Positions 34,557 through 43,665 of a stretch of DNA of 64,000 nt are shown here, one piece after another. A model generated the notes under the pieces. The model saw only the letters and a program-made list of their open reading frames with translations. It was not told the origin of the DNA and ran no database searches. The stretch is from the NCBI GenBank assembly GCA_028277405.1, contig JANQGH010000098.1, forward strand, positions 1 to 64,000, written 5' to 3'. The DNA comes from Alphaproteobacteria bacterium (GTDB lineage: Bacteria; Pseudomonadota; Alphaproteobacteria; DSM-16000; Inquilinaceae). Each line of letters opens with the position of its first letter. Position 1 is the first letter of the stretch. The position numbers and the translations under genes are program-made.

Positions 34557-34653
34557 GGAAGGCTGAACGAACGACCCGGACCGAAACTCGTTACGGCTGC
34601 TTCCTTCCGGATCTGACCGGGTTGGCGAGGGATCCGTCCGCCGCCAGCCTTCC
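34557..34653 (-). ncRNA. ffs: Signal recognition particle RNA (4.5S, bacterial small type)
   Basis: 97 nt, exactly the usual length of the small bacterial SRP RNA. The minus strand carries the near-invariant domain IV segment GGTCAGATCCGGAAGGAAGC (34595-34614 region), closed by CTCG/CGAG. The ends pair perfectly over 9 bp (GGAAGGCTG 34557-34565 on the plus strand with CAGCCTTCC 34645-34653). Binds Ffh to form the SRP. It lies just upstream of dnaX, as in many alphaproteobacteria. Confidence 0.95.
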
Positions 34654-34658
34654 GAGCG

Positions 34659-34664
34659 GATATA
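34659..34664 (-). promoter_or_regulatory. Probable -10 box of ffs
   Basis: TATATC on the minus strand ends 6 nt before the predicted 5' end of the SRP RNA, the right spacing for a -10 element. No strong -35 is visible. Confidence 0.45.
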
Positions 34665-34733
34665 TCGGCGTTTTCAGATCAAAAGGCAAGTCTGCTTGCC
34701 GATCGGGCCTTGGCCGTGCCAGGGTCCGCCGCC

Positions 34734-35669
34734 ATGCACCAGACCAATACTTTCGACATCCCCCAATTCGATCGCGACGCGATCAGACGCCGCGATCCGG
34801 ACTGGTGGCGAGCCACCGCGGGTCTCGACGCAACACGCATTCTGCCCGTCTGGCAGGGCAACGTTCTCGTTGGCCACAATCCATCTTCCCGGGCGATTGC
34901 GCTTGACGGATCCGCGCCATGGTGGCGGGAGCATGCCGATTGGGACCGGTCGGCGTTTCTGGGCGTGCAAGACGGCACGGTATGGGGAATGGCTGCGTTG
35001 AGCGACGCGGCACCCATGGAGGAACACCCGGAAATCCAACGTCAGGGCCAGTTCGTGCCGTTGCGCGCGGCGGGCATGGTCCTGCCGCCGCTGGATGCCG
35101 GCATGGTGGCCTTTGCAAGGGCGCTTGCCTGGTTCCACGACCAGCATCGGTTTTGCGGCCGCTGTGGCAGACCGACCCGCCCGGCCGAGGCCGGTCACGC
35201 GCGGACTTGCAGCGATCCGGAATGTGGCCGGACGGTCTATCCCCGTTCCGATCCCGCCGTGATCGTGTTGATTCACGACGATCATGACCGGTGCGTGTTG
35301 GGGCGCGGTCGCCACCTGCCGCCCGGCATGCATTCCACGCTTGCCGGGTTCGTGGAGGCCGGCGAAAGCCTGGAGACCTGCCTTCGCCGCGAGATGAAGG
35401 AGGAATCCGGTCTGGAGATCGGCGAGATCACCTATCGGCACAGCCAGCCTTGGCCGTTCCCGCAATCCCTGATGGTTGGCTTTCACGCCGTCGCCACCAG
35501 CACCGACATCGTCATCGACGAAGTCGAAATGGAGCATGTGGCCTGGTACGAGCGGGACTGGCTGAAGCAGCAGGCCGCCCGGACGGACTTCGATGAGGGA
35601 GAATTCCGGCTGCCGACACGCATCTCGATTGCGCGGCGCCTGATCGACGAATGGCTGGACGCCGGCTAA
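34734..35669 (+). CDS. nudC: NAD(+)/NADH pyrophosphatase (Nudix), RNA deNADding type
   Basis: 311 residues from ATG 34734. N-terminal NudC domain, zinc ribbon CGRCGRPT...CSDPECGRTVYPR (about 140-165), Nudix box GFVEAGESLETCLRREMKEESG in the catalytic region, and the diagnostic SQPWPFPQS that distinguishes NADH pyrophosphatases. Hydrolyses NADH to NMNH and AMP and removes NAD caps from RNA. Divergent from ffs/dnaX. Confidence 0.95.
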   Translation: MHQTNTFDIPQFDRDAIRRRDPDWWRATAGLDATRILPVWQGNVLVGHNPSSRAIALDGSAPWWREHADWDRSAFLGVQDGTVWGMAALSDAAPMEEHPEIQRQGQFVPLRAAGMVLPPLDAGMVAFARALAWFHDQHRFCGRCGRPTRPAEAGHARTCSDPECGRTVYPRSDPAVIVLIHDDHDRCVLGRGRHLPPGMHSTLAGFVEAGESLETCLRREMKEESGLEIGEITYRHSQPWPFPQSLMVGFHAVATSTDIVIDEVEMEHVAWYERDWLKQQAARTDFDEGEFRLPTRISIARRLIDEWLDAG

Positions 35670-35677
35670 AGGCCTAC

Positions 35678-36148
35678 CTAAGCGTCCACGACCAGCAACG
35701 GCAATCGGCGGCCGGGAATGGCGTCGGACGGCGCATCGCCGACCAGTCGGGCGCCCATGCGCTGGTAGAACGCGGCGGCCCCTGGGTCGGACAGGATTTC
35801 CAGCTTCCCGCCGCCGTTCGATCGGACCCAGGCGACGCATTTCTCGAACAATAGCCGGCCGGCCCCTTCGCCCATGGCGGCGGGTTCGACAAAGAGGTGG
35901 GCGATTTCGTAGTCGCACGCCGACGCCGGATCGGCATCGGCCACCGAGGCGACGCCCTTGACCGCGCCGTCCGCCTCGACGACCCAGACCCGACCGGCGT
36001 CGATCGCCGCCGGACGAACTGTCAACGCGTCCTTGCATTGGTGCATGAACGCCTGATCATAGCCCCAATGGGCCTTGGACCGGTGGCAAATCGCGGTCAG
36101 AAGATCGGCCTCATCCCGTTTCGCACGTCGGACAGTCGGGCGCGACAT
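35678..36148 (-). CDS. GNAT family N-acetyltransferase
   Basis: 156 residues. GNAT core with VWVVEADGAVKGVASV, IAHLFVEPAAMGEGAGRLLF (the acetyl-CoA loop reads G-E-G-A-G instead of the common Q/R-x-x-G-x-G/A) and DPGAAAFYQRMGARLVGD. Substrate unknown. 8 nt downstream of the prephenate dehydratase gene. Confidence 0.9.
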   Translation of the reverse strand: MSRPTVRRAKRDEADLLTAICHRSKAHWGYDQAFMHQCKDALTVRPAAIDAGRVWVVEADGAVKGVASVADADPASACDYEIAHLFVEPAAMGEGAGRLLFEKCVAWVRSNGGGKLEILSDPGAAAFYQRMGARLVGDAPSDAIPGRRLPLLVVDA

Positions 36149-36156
36149 GCGGTCGA

Positions 36157-37026
36157 TCAGTCGGAACCCAGTTGCGACGGGTCCTTGCGGAACGGATGGG
36201 CCGGGTAGACGCCGAGGATATGGAAGTTCTTGCAGAAGAACTCCAGCTCCTCGAAAGCGTAGCGCAGGCCCGGATCGTGGGGATGACCCTCGACGTCGGC
36301 ATAGAACTGCGCCTGGGAAAACCGGCCGCCGATCATGTAGCTTTCCAGCTTGGTCATGTTGACGCCGTTCGTGGCGAAGCCGCCCAGGGCCTTGTAGAGG
36401 GCCGCCGGCACCGATCGAACCTCGAACAGAAAACTGGTGATTATGTCGTCCTTGTGCTCCGGCTCTCGGACCGGCCAGTGCGGATCGGGCGCCATGATCA
36501 GAAAGCGGGTGGTATTATGCTGCGCGTCCTCGATGTCGGTTTTGAGGATGTCGAGACCGTAGATTTCGGCGGCCAGCGTCGATGCGATCGCGGCGTGGCT
36601 CTTGTCCCCCATTTCTGAGATCATTTTCGCCGCGCCGGCCGTGTCGGCGTGGACCCGTGCTTCGATGCCGAGCGCGCGGATCTCCTTTCGACATTGGCCA
36701 AGCGCGTGGACATGCGAATGCACGACCGCGATGTCGTCGATGGTGGCGCCCTTCACGGCCACCAATTGATGGCGCACCGGTAGAAAGTGTTCGCCGATGA
36801 TATGCAGGCCGGATTTCGGCATCAGATGGTGGATATCGGCCACCCGGCCGGCGACCGAGTTCTCGATCGGGATCATCGCCAAATCGGCCCTGCCGTTGTG
36901 CACGACGGCGATGGTCTCCTCGAACGACGCGCACGGCAGGGTCATGCGGGCCGGAAACACGGCGCGACAGGCCATGTCGGAATTCGCACCGGGCCAGCCC
37001 TGAAAGGCGATCCGATCGGCGGTCAT
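36157..37026 (-). CDS. pheA: Prephenate dehydratase
   Basis: 289 residues. A periplasmic-binding-like catalytic domain (IAFQGWPGANSDMACR, IPIENSVAGRVADIHHL, and the catalytic NTTRF motif) is followed by an ACT regulatory domain (FLFEVRSVPAALYKAL, NMTKLESYM), the phenylalanine sensor. Converts prephenate to phenylpyruvate. No chorismate mutase domain is fused. 7 nt after kdsB. Confidence 0.95.
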   Translation of the reverse strand: MTADRIAFQGWPGANSDMACRAVFPARMTLPCASFEETIAVVHNGRADLAMIPIENSVAGRVADIHHLMPKSGLHIIGEHFLPVRHQLVAVKGATIDDIAVVHSHVHALGQCRKEIRALGIEARVHADTAGAAKMISEMGDKSHAAIASTLAAEIYGLDILKTDIEDAQHNTTRFLIMAPDPHWPVREPEHKDDIITSFLFEVRSVPAALYKALGGFATNGVNMTKLESYMIGGRFSQAQFYADVEGHPHDPGLRYAFEELEFFCKNFHILGVYPAHPFRKDPSQLGSD

Positions 37027-37033
37027 GCTCTCT

Positions 37034-37789
37034 TCATCCTTCTTGTTCCAATGCCTTACGCGCGCCGATCACCTGGCGGGCGCGGGCCAAATCCTCCTCG
37101 GTATCGACGCTGAGCGGCACCTCGTCGACGATCGCGACGTCGATCCGCATGCCCATCGCCAACGCGCGCAGCTGTTCCAGCCGCTCGCGGCTCTCCAGCA
37201 CGCCGGGCGGGTGGTCGACAAATGCTTCAAGCGCCGCCCGGCGAAAGACGTAGATGCCTATGTGATGGTACAGCGTGCCCTCGCCGTAGGGCGCGACAAC
37301 GCGTGTGAAGTACAGCGCGCGACCAGCACGCCCCCCGGGTTGCAGTTCGATCACGGCCTTGGGCACGCTGGGGTCGTCGCGCTCGTGATCGTTGCGTATC
37401 GGGGTGGCCAAGGTTCCGATATCGACCGCCGGATCCTCCAGCGTTGCCAGTGCCGCCTGGATCATCGACGGCGGCAGATCGGGCAGGTCGCCTTGCAGAT
37501 TGACGACGACATCATGAACCCGACCGCCGTCCAGGCCGTCCAAGGCGGCGCAGATACGGTCGGACCCGGACGGCAAGTCGGGGTCAGTCAACACGGCCTT
37601 GCCCCCGACAGCGGCGATGGCGTCGGCGATCGGCTGGTCGCCGACCGCCACGACGACAGGGCCAATCTCGGCCGCGACCGCTTGCTGCCAGACCCGGACG
37701 ATCATCGGCACGCCGCAAATGTCGACCATCGGCTTGTTCGGCAGGCGCGCCGACGCCAACCTGGCCGGGATCAAAATGATCGGATTCAT
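37034..37789 (-). CDS. kdsB: 3-deoxy-manno-octulosonate cytidylyltransferase (CMP-KDO synthetase)
   Basis: 251 residues. ILIPARLASARLPNKPMVDI (nucleotide-binding loop), VVVAVGDQPIADA, VVNLQGDLPDLPPSMI and HIGIYVFRRAALEAFV are characteristic. It activates KDO for lipopolysaccharide core synthesis, so the cell makes LPS. First gene of kdsB-pheA-GNAT. Confidence 0.95.
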   Translation of the reverse strand: MNPIILIPARLASARLPNKPMVDICGVPMIVRVWQQAVAAEIGPVVVAVGDQPIADAIAAVGGKAVLTDPDLPSGSDRICAALDGLDGGRVHDVVVNLQGDLPDLPPSMIQAALATLEDPAVDIGTLATPIRNDHERDDPSVPKAVIELQPGGRAGRALYFTRVVAPYGEGTLYHHIGIYVFRRAALEAFVDHPPGVLESRERLEQLRALAMGMRIDVAIVDEVPLSVDTEEDLARARQVIGARKALEQEG

Positions 37790-38038
37790 CGCTTGGGTTC
37801 TAGCGTTGGGAACAACCTGCGTATAGCTCGGCCGGTTGGGTGCGCCAAAGCACGTGCGGCGTCAAGCCGCAAAACCGGGTGGGGACTTGTCAGACGCCCT
37901 CTTTCGCCCTAAACACCAGCGCTTGAACGGCAGTTTTGCCGCCAGCCGCTAAGGCGTTTAATTCCGTAGCGCCCCATCCGTCAGGCGTCCGGGGGCTTTC
38001 CTGCAAGCGCCGATGAAGAGTACCTAAAAGGACCCGGC

Positions 38039-38821
38039 ATGGAACTGAACAAAGTCTTCGCCGCCGTTTTGGTTGCCGGCATTCTCGTCATGCTGTCCGG
38101 CATGATCTCGAACTATCTGGTACACCCGGTGGAGCTTGAGGAGCCGGCCTATTTCGTCGATACGGGCCTGGTGGCGGTTGAGGTTGGGGGCGGCGACGAG
38201 ATCGAACGCATCCCATCGATCATTCCGCTCATGGCCAATGCCGATCCGGATGCCGGTCAGGCACTGACCCGCGCTTGCACGACCTGTCACACCTTCGATC
38301 AGGGCGGCGCCAATGGCGTGGGGCCGAACAACTGGGATATTGTCGGCCAGGACGTCGCCCACATCGAGGGTTTTGGTTATTCTCAAACGCTTGAGGCGAT
38401 GCACGAAACCGGCGTCACCTGGACCTATGAGAACCTGAACCGGTTCCTGTATCAGCCGCGCGAATGGGCGGCGGGCACGACCATGGCCTATGCCGGCATG
38501 CGCAATATCGAAGACCGTGCCGACCTGATCGCCTGGCTGCGCCTGCAGTCGGACAATCCCTATCCGCTGCCTGATGCGGAAGCGGTTGCCCAGGCGACGG
38601 GCGCGACGGCGCCGATGAATGAAACCGGGCCGGCCACGATCCCCGAACCCGAAGGCGAGTTGGCCGAGGACGCCGCCGCGACCGCCTTGGAAGAGGCTGC
38701 CGACGACGGGTTGGACCAGGAGGAGGCGAACGACGCCACCGAGGCCACCGAGATCGAGCGGCAGCCCAGCGAGCCGGACAGCGATTCGCCGCAAGACGAC
38801 GGCGCGGCCGACGCCAACTGA
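38039..38821 (+). CDS. Membrane-anchored cytochrome c (CycM type)
   Basis: 260 residues. An N-terminal anchor helix (VFAAVLVAGILVMLSGMI), then a class I cytochrome c domain with heme site CTTCHTF (about 80-86) and distal Met in MAYAGM (about 153). The C-terminal ~70 residues are strongly acidic and Pro/Ala-rich, probably a flexible periplasmic tail. It shuttles electrons between the bc1 complex and terminal oxidase. The 37790-38038 gap shows no gene. Confidence 0.93.
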   Translation: MELNKVFAAVLVAGILVMLSGMISNYLVHPVELEEPAYFVDTGLVAVEVGGGDEIERIPSIIPLMANADPDAGQALTRACTTCHTFDQGGANGVGPNNWDIVGQDVAHIEGFGYSQTLEAMHETGVTWTYENLNRFLYQPREWAAGTTMAYAGMRNIEDRADLIAWLRLQSDNPYPLPDAEAVAQATGATAPMNETGPATIPEPEGELAEDAAATALEEAADDGLDQEEANDATEATEIERQPSEPDSDSPQDDGAADAN

Positions 38822-38852
38822 AAACGCCCCGCACGCGGGCCTGCCTTGAACG

Positions 38853-38895
38853 AACGGGCGTTGGATCGAACCGGATCCGAGCCCGTTTTGCTTTT
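38853..38895 (+). terminator. Rho-independent terminator after cytochrome c gene
   Basis: Stem AACGGGC (38853-38859)/GCCCGTT (38881-38887), with an inner 5-bp stem GGATC/GATCC in the loop, is followed by TTTTGCTTTT ending at 38895. It lies 32 nt after the stop codon and should separate this gene from hisN. Confidence 0.7.
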
Positions 38896-38927
38896 CGATC
38901 GAAACGGGAGCCAGCGCCATCGCATTC

Positions 38928-39701
38928 GTGATTGACGACGACACGATCAAACTGGCCCATGAGCTTGCGGAGGCCAGCGGTGCCGTTATCCGCCGCCATT
39001 TTCGACAACCCTTCGACATCGAGCAAAAGGGTGACGACAGCCCGGTGACCGTCGCTGACCGCGGCGCGGAACGGGAAATCCGAGCGATCTTGGGCGAGCG
39101 GCGGCCCGACGATGGGATCGTCGGCGAGGAGTACGGGGCGGAGCGACCGGACGCCGAGCTGGTCTGGGTCATCGATCCGATCGACGGGACCAGAAGCTTC
39201 GTCATCGGGCGGCCGGTATTCGGCACGCTGATCTCGTTGCTGGCGAATGGCACCCCGGTATTGGGTGTGATCGACCAGCCGATCATCGGCGAGCGCTGGG
39301 TCGGCGCGGCTGGCCATCCCACCCGCTTCAACGACAAACCTGTGCGGGTGCGCGCTTGTGCCGGCCTGGAAAAGGCGCATCTGGCAACGACCTCGCCGCA
39401 CCAGTTCGCAGTCGCCGATCGCGCAACCGTCTTCGACCTTGGCGAGGCGGCCGCCTCGATGGTCTATGGCGACGACTGCTATAACTATGCCGGTCTGGCC
39501 AGCGGATGGATCGATGGCGTGGTCGAAGACGGCCTGAAACTGCACGATTTCGCCGCGTTGGAACCGGTCGTCACCGGGGCGGGCGGCATCATGACCGACT
39601 GGCGCGGAAACCCGCTAAACGCGCAATCGGCCGGCGATGTACTTGCCTGCGGCGACAAGAGATTGCATGAGATTGTCATGCGAAGGCTCGGACGCGCATA
39701 A
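38928..39701 (+). CDS. hisN: Histidinol-phosphatase, inositol-monophosphatase family
   Basis: 257 residues. IMPase metal-site motifs: DDSPVTVADRGAE, IVGEEYG and WVIDPIDGTRSFVIG (about 80-94), with the C-terminal LKLHDFAALEPVVTGAGG. The FVIGRPVFGTLISL segment fits histidinol-phosphatase better than inositol phosphatase. The start is unusual: there is no ATG, and GTG at 38928 is the first standard start, yet the only good ribosome site, GGGAG (38906-38910), is 17 nt away. It would be well spaced for an ATC codon at 38919. Confidence 0.88.
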   Translation: MIDDDTIKLAHELAEASGAVIRRHFRQPFDIEQKGDDSPVTVADRGAEREIRAILGERRPDDGIVGEEYGAERPDAELVWVIDPIDGTRSFVIGRPVFGTLISLLANGTPVLGVIDQPIIGERWVGAAGHPTRFNDKPVRVRACAGLEKAHLATTSPHQFAVADRATVFDLGEAAASMVYGDDCYNYAGLASGWIDGVVEDGLKLHDFAALEPVVTGAGGIMTDWRGNPLNAQSAGDVLACGDKRLHEIVMRRLGRA

Positions 39702-39797
39702 AAACCACCAAGCTGCCCCATTTCCAGGACTTGATGGTACCCGAGACGTCATTACTGTTAGTCTCAGGTTCGGCTGTTGGGGTGTTTGGGAAGTCGC

Positions 39798-41714
39798 ATG
39801 AAGAGCATCGTCGGCGAGGGTATTACTCAGATAAGGCTTGCGGTTGTGGCGCTGGTCGTGAGCGCACTGGCCCTTTGGTCTGTGTCGGCGGTCGCCCAGG
39901 ATACCGGCCCCGAGGACGGTGTTACCCGTCTGTTCGCGGTCACGGAGTTTGGCGAACCCGCACTTCCGCCCGACTTTCAGCATTTTCCCTATGCCGATCC
40001 CGCTGCGCTGAAGGGCGGCGCTATCACCGTTGCCGCCTTCGGCAGCTTCGACAGCATCAACACGGTACCCTTGCGCGGCGAGTGGGCCCGCAGTGTCGGC
40101 TTGCTGTCCGATACCCTGATGACCCGCAGTCAGAACGAGGTCGGCGCCTATTACCCCCTGATCGCCCAAAGCGTCGACGTGCCGGATGATCTTTCCTGGG
40201 CGATCTTCAACATCAATCCGGAAGCTAGATTTCAGGACGGAACACCGATCACGGCGGACGATGTCGCCTGGACCTTCAATACGGTCATGGAAGTCGGCCG
40301 ACCGTTCCTGGTTTCGATTTTTGACGATGTGACCGGGGCCGAGGCGCTGGACGACCACAGGGTCCGGTTCGATTTCGCGACGCGCGACGGCACCAGCCCG
40401 CTGGCCCGCGTCGCTGCGCGCCTTGCCATCTATCCGCGCGACTGGTGGACCCAGGACGGCCGAGACCTTGGCGAACCGACGCTGGAGCCACCGTTGGGCA
40501 GCGGACCCTATCGGCTGACGGATGTTCAGGGCGGCCGGTCGCTGACCTACGAACGGGTTGAGGACTATTGGGCGGCGGACCTGCCCGTCAACCGCGGCCT
40601 CTGGAATTTCGATGAGATCGACATCGACTATTACCGCGATCGCACGATCATGTTCGAGGCCTTCCTGGGCGGCGAATACGACTTCCGTGTCGAGTTTTCG
40701 TCCCGCAATTGGGGCATCGGGTACGATACGCCAGCGGTCGAAGACGGGCGCATTCAGCGGGCCGTCATCCCGGCGATCAACTATCGCGGCATGCAGGGCT
40801 ATTTCTTCAACACGCGCCTGCCGATGTTCGAGGACCCGCGCGTTCGCGAGGCGCTCAACCATCTCTATCCGTTCGAGTTCGTGAATGAGTCGGTGATGTA
40901 CGGCCTGCGCGACCGCATCGAGAGCTATTTCCCCGGGTCCGACGATTATAGCTGGAGCGGGCTGCCCATCGGCCTTGAGCGCCAGATCCTCGAAGAACTG
41001 GGGCCCTTGGTGCCCGAGTACGTCCTTACCGAAGAACCCGTGCTGCCGGAAAGTGCCAACCCGCGCGGCAGCGGCATTCCGAGAGAAAACCGGCGGATTG
41101 CACTGGCCTTGCTGGAGGAGGCCGGTTGGGTGGTGCGCGACGGCCGGATGGTCAATGCCGAGACCGGCGAAGCCATGGCCTTCGAGATCCTGCTGGCCAC
41201 GCCTCTGTTGGAACCCCACACAGCACCTTTTGTCCAGGAGCTGTCACGCGTCGGTATCGATGCCAGCATTCGCTGGGTCGACAGCGCCCAATATCAGCTG
41301 CGCTATCAGGAACGTGACTTTGAGGTGATCAGTTTCGCCTACACGTTTTATCCACCGCCCGGCGGTGAGTTGCGGTCGCGTTTTCACTCCGACGAGGCGG
41401 ACATTGTCGGCACGGCGAACCTGATCGGCATCAACGACCCCCTGGTCGACGCGCTGACCGATCGGATCGTGATGGCCGAGACGTTGGAGGAAAAACAGGC
41501 CGCGACGCGAGCGCTGGATCGGGTGTTGTTTTTCGGCTGGTATGTCGTGCCGCACTGGACGTCTTCGGATGTCTGGGTCGCCTATTGGGACCGTTTCGGC
41601 TTTCCGGAAAGCCAGCCGCTCTATAGTTTCGGCTTTCCAAATACGATCGGTTTCCAGCCGAGCTGGTGGATCGACCCGGAACTCGACGCGGCGCTCACGG
41701 TCGCAGGGCGCTGA
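39798..41714 (+). CDS. Peptide ABC transporter substrate-binding protein 1 (YejA-like, SBP family 5)
   Basis: 638 residues with signal peptide (MKSIVGEGITQIRL, hydrophobic core, cleavage after AVAQ ~34). Family-5 binding protein: GEPALPPDFQHFPYADP, KGGAITVAAFGSFDSIN, GLLSDTLM, PDDLSWAIFNINPEARFQDG. The YejA-type opening and the following yejBEF genes suggest import of oligopeptides, peptide-nucleotide antibiotics such as microcin C, or similar. Base composition matches the region (about 63% GC by sampling), unlike its tandem neighbour. Confidence 0.92.
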   Translation: MKSIVGEGITQIRLAVVALVVSALALWSVSAVAQDTGPEDGVTRLFAVTEFGEPALPPDFQHFPYADPAALKGGAITVAAFGSFDSINTVPLRGEWARSVGLLSDTLMTRSQNEVGAYYPLIAQSVDVPDDLSWAIFNINPEARFQDGTPITADDVAWTFNTVMEVGRPFLVSIFDDVTGAEALDDHRVRFDFATRDGTSPLARVAARLAIYPRDWWTQDGRDLGEPTLEPPLGSGPYRLTDVQGGRSLTYERVEDYWAADLPVNRGLWNFDEIDIDYYRDRTIMFEAFLGGEYDFRVEFSSRNWGIGYDTPAVEDGRIQRAVIPAINYRGMQGYFFNTRLPMFEDPRVREALNHLYPFEFVNESVMYGLRDRIESYFPGSDDYSWSGLPIGLERQILEELGPLVPEYVLTEEPVLPESANPRGSGIPRENRRIALALLEEAGWVVRDGRMVNAETGEAMAFEILLATPLLEPHTAPFVQELSRVGIDASIRWVDSAQYQLRYQERDFEVISFAYTFYPPPGGELRSRFHSDEADIVGTANLIGINDPLVDALTDRIVMAETLEEKQAATRALDRVLFFGWYVVPHWTSSDVWVAYWDRFGFPESQPLYSFGFPNTIGFQPSWWIDPELDAALTVAGR

Positions 41715-41755
41715 AGGTTCAGAGATATTGGATAGTCATAGGAGATGGTCATTTG

Positions 41756-43648
41756 ATGCTTACCCCCCGTCCTTTGCTGATAGCTCTCGTCGCGGTCGCC
41801 GTCTCATTTGTTGGCTGGACCGCCACCGCCCAGGACGTCGATCAGGCCGAGATCGACGCCAATCTGGAAGGGCTGAATGTTCTGCGCTCGTTCGCGGAGT
41901 TTGGTGAACCGCTTTATCCGGATGATTTTCAACATTTTGACTATGTAAACCCGGACGCGCCGAAGGGCGGGTCAATTCGGTTGAGCGCGTTTGGCACGTA
42001 TGAGCGGCTTGACACGATCACGTTGGGGGGCAACTGGGCGGCCGGAATCGGATTGCTTAGCGACACTCTGTTTACGGGGTCAGGCGATGAGTTATCGAGC
42101 TACTATCCCCTCATTGCAGAAAGCGTGGCAGTACCAGATGATCTGAGCTACGCGGTTTTTACGATCAACCCAGATGCCCGATATCATGACGGCGAACCGA
42201 TTGTAGCGGGTGATTTTGTTTTCGCCCTCAACATTATCCAAGAGAATGCCCGCCCATTGGTACGTGAGGCGTTCTCGGACCTTCTGAGCGCGACTGCGCT
42301 TAACGATCGTCAGGTTCGTTTTGACTTTGCTACGGTCGATGACTTCCGGTCGTTGGGCTTAGCTGCCGGGTTCTCCCCCTGGCCCGAGCATTGGTGGACG
42401 GCATCGGGCCGCGACCCTGCCGAATCCTACCTTGAGCCAATTCTCTATCATGGGGCGTATACTATCGACAGCCTCGATCCCGGCCGAACCATTACCTACC
42501 GGCGGGTTGATGACTATTGGGCCGCCGATCTGCCGGTCAATCGGGGGCAGAACAACTTTGATCAAATCACCTACCTCTATTTTCGCGACATTAACGTCAT
42601 GTTTGAGGCGTTCCTGGGCGGTCAGTTCGATTTCTGGTCCGAAAACGAAGCAAGACGATGGGCAACTGGATATGATGTCGGCGTTGTCACCAGCGGCGAT
42701 ATCATCCGTGACGAAACAATCGAAGTAAACACACCTCGCGGCTATGTTGGTTTTGTGTTCAATACGCGACGACCGATTTTTTCGGACATTCGTGTCCGAG
42801 AGGCCATAACCCAACTTTGGGATTTTGAGTGGGCCCGGGCCAATGTGTTTTTCGGTCAGTACCGACGGGCCCGCAGCTACTTTCCGAACTCGGACTATGG
42901 CATCGAAAACTTCCCACTGCCGACGGAACAGGAGCTCGAGTTTCTCGAACCGCTTGCCGACCAGATTCCTGAATCTGTCTTTACCGAGGCTTTCAGCCTT
43001 CCAGAGACCGACGGTTCGGGTCGGATTCGTCAGCAATTGCGTGACGCGCTTGCCTTGTTCCGCGAGGCCGGTTGGGAGATTGAAGGCGGCACGCTGCGCA
43101 ATAGCGAAAGCGGGGAACTGTTCCGTTTTCAGATCTTGGTCCGAAGCGCCAATCTCTTGAGGGTGATCGAGCCGTTCGTAGCCAATCTGCAGCGGGCTGG
43201 CATCGAAGCCAGTATCCGGACAGTCGATACGGCGCAATACGAACGACTTATGGACAATTTCGACTACGACATGATTTACGTCGCGGCGAACTTCTTCCCG
43301 CCTCCGGGCACCGAGATGCGTACCTATTTCGAGTCCGCTGCTGCTACCGACATCGGCTCGGCAAACTGGCCGGGTATCGTCGATCCCGTGGTTGATGCTC
43401 TGCTGGACCGATTAACATCGGATCGTGAAAGCGAGGAAAGATTAGAGGCAATAACGCGATCTCTCGATCGGATTCTTTTGCGCGGCTACTATATCATTCC
43501 AAGCTACACGCTTGATGTCTATCGCCTGGCCTATTGGAACATATTCGGCCAACCGGAAACCCATCCGGTCTACGGTATCGGGTTTCCCGGTACCTGGTGG
43601 TATGACGACGAAGTGGCCGCCAGCCTGCAACGGCAACGGCGGCGCTAG
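41756..43648 (+). CDS. Peptide ABC transporter substrate-binding protein 2 (YejA-like, AT-rich paralogue)
   Basis: 630 residues, signal peptide cleaved near TATAQ. A clear homologue of the preceding gene: FAEFGEPLYPDDFQHFDY, KGGSIRLSAFGTY, GIGLLSDTLF, VPDDLSYAVFTINPDARYHDG, YWAADLPVNRGQNNF. Sampled lines of this gene are about 45-50% GC, against 63% in the genes on both sides, and its codons often end in A/T. The gene therefore seems to have a different history from its operon, as an imported or replaced paralogue with a different ligand. Confidence 0.92.
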   Translation: MLTPRPLLIALVAVAVSFVGWTATAQDVDQAEIDANLEGLNVLRSFAEFGEPLYPDDFQHFDYVNPDAPKGGSIRLSAFGTYERLDTITLGGNWAAGIGLLSDTLFTGSGDELSSYYPLIAESVAVPDDLSYAVFTINPDARYHDGEPIVAGDFVFALNIIQENARPLVREAFSDLLSATALNDRQVRFDFATVDDFRSLGLAAGFSPWPEHWWTASGRDPAESYLEPILYHGAYTIDSLDPGRTITYRRVDDYWAADLPVNRGQNNFDQITYLYFRDINVMFEAFLGGQFDFWSENEARRWATGYDVGVVTSGDIIRDETIEVNTPRGYVGFVFNTRRPIFSDIRVREAITQLWDFEWARANVFFGQYRRARSYFPNSDYGIENFPLPTEQELEFLEPLADQIPESVFTEAFSLPETDGSGRIRQQLRDALALFREAGWEIEGGTLRNSESGELFRFQILVRSANLLRVIEPFVANLQRAGIEASIRTVDTAQYERLMDNFDYDMIYVAANFFPPPGTEMRTYFESAAATDIGSANWPGIVDPVVDALLDRLTSDRESEERLEAITRSLDRILLRGYYIIPSYTLDVYRLAYWNIFGQPETHPVYGIGFPGTWWYDDEVAASLQRQRRR

Positions 43649-43665
43649 CCGCCAGGAACGGCCCC

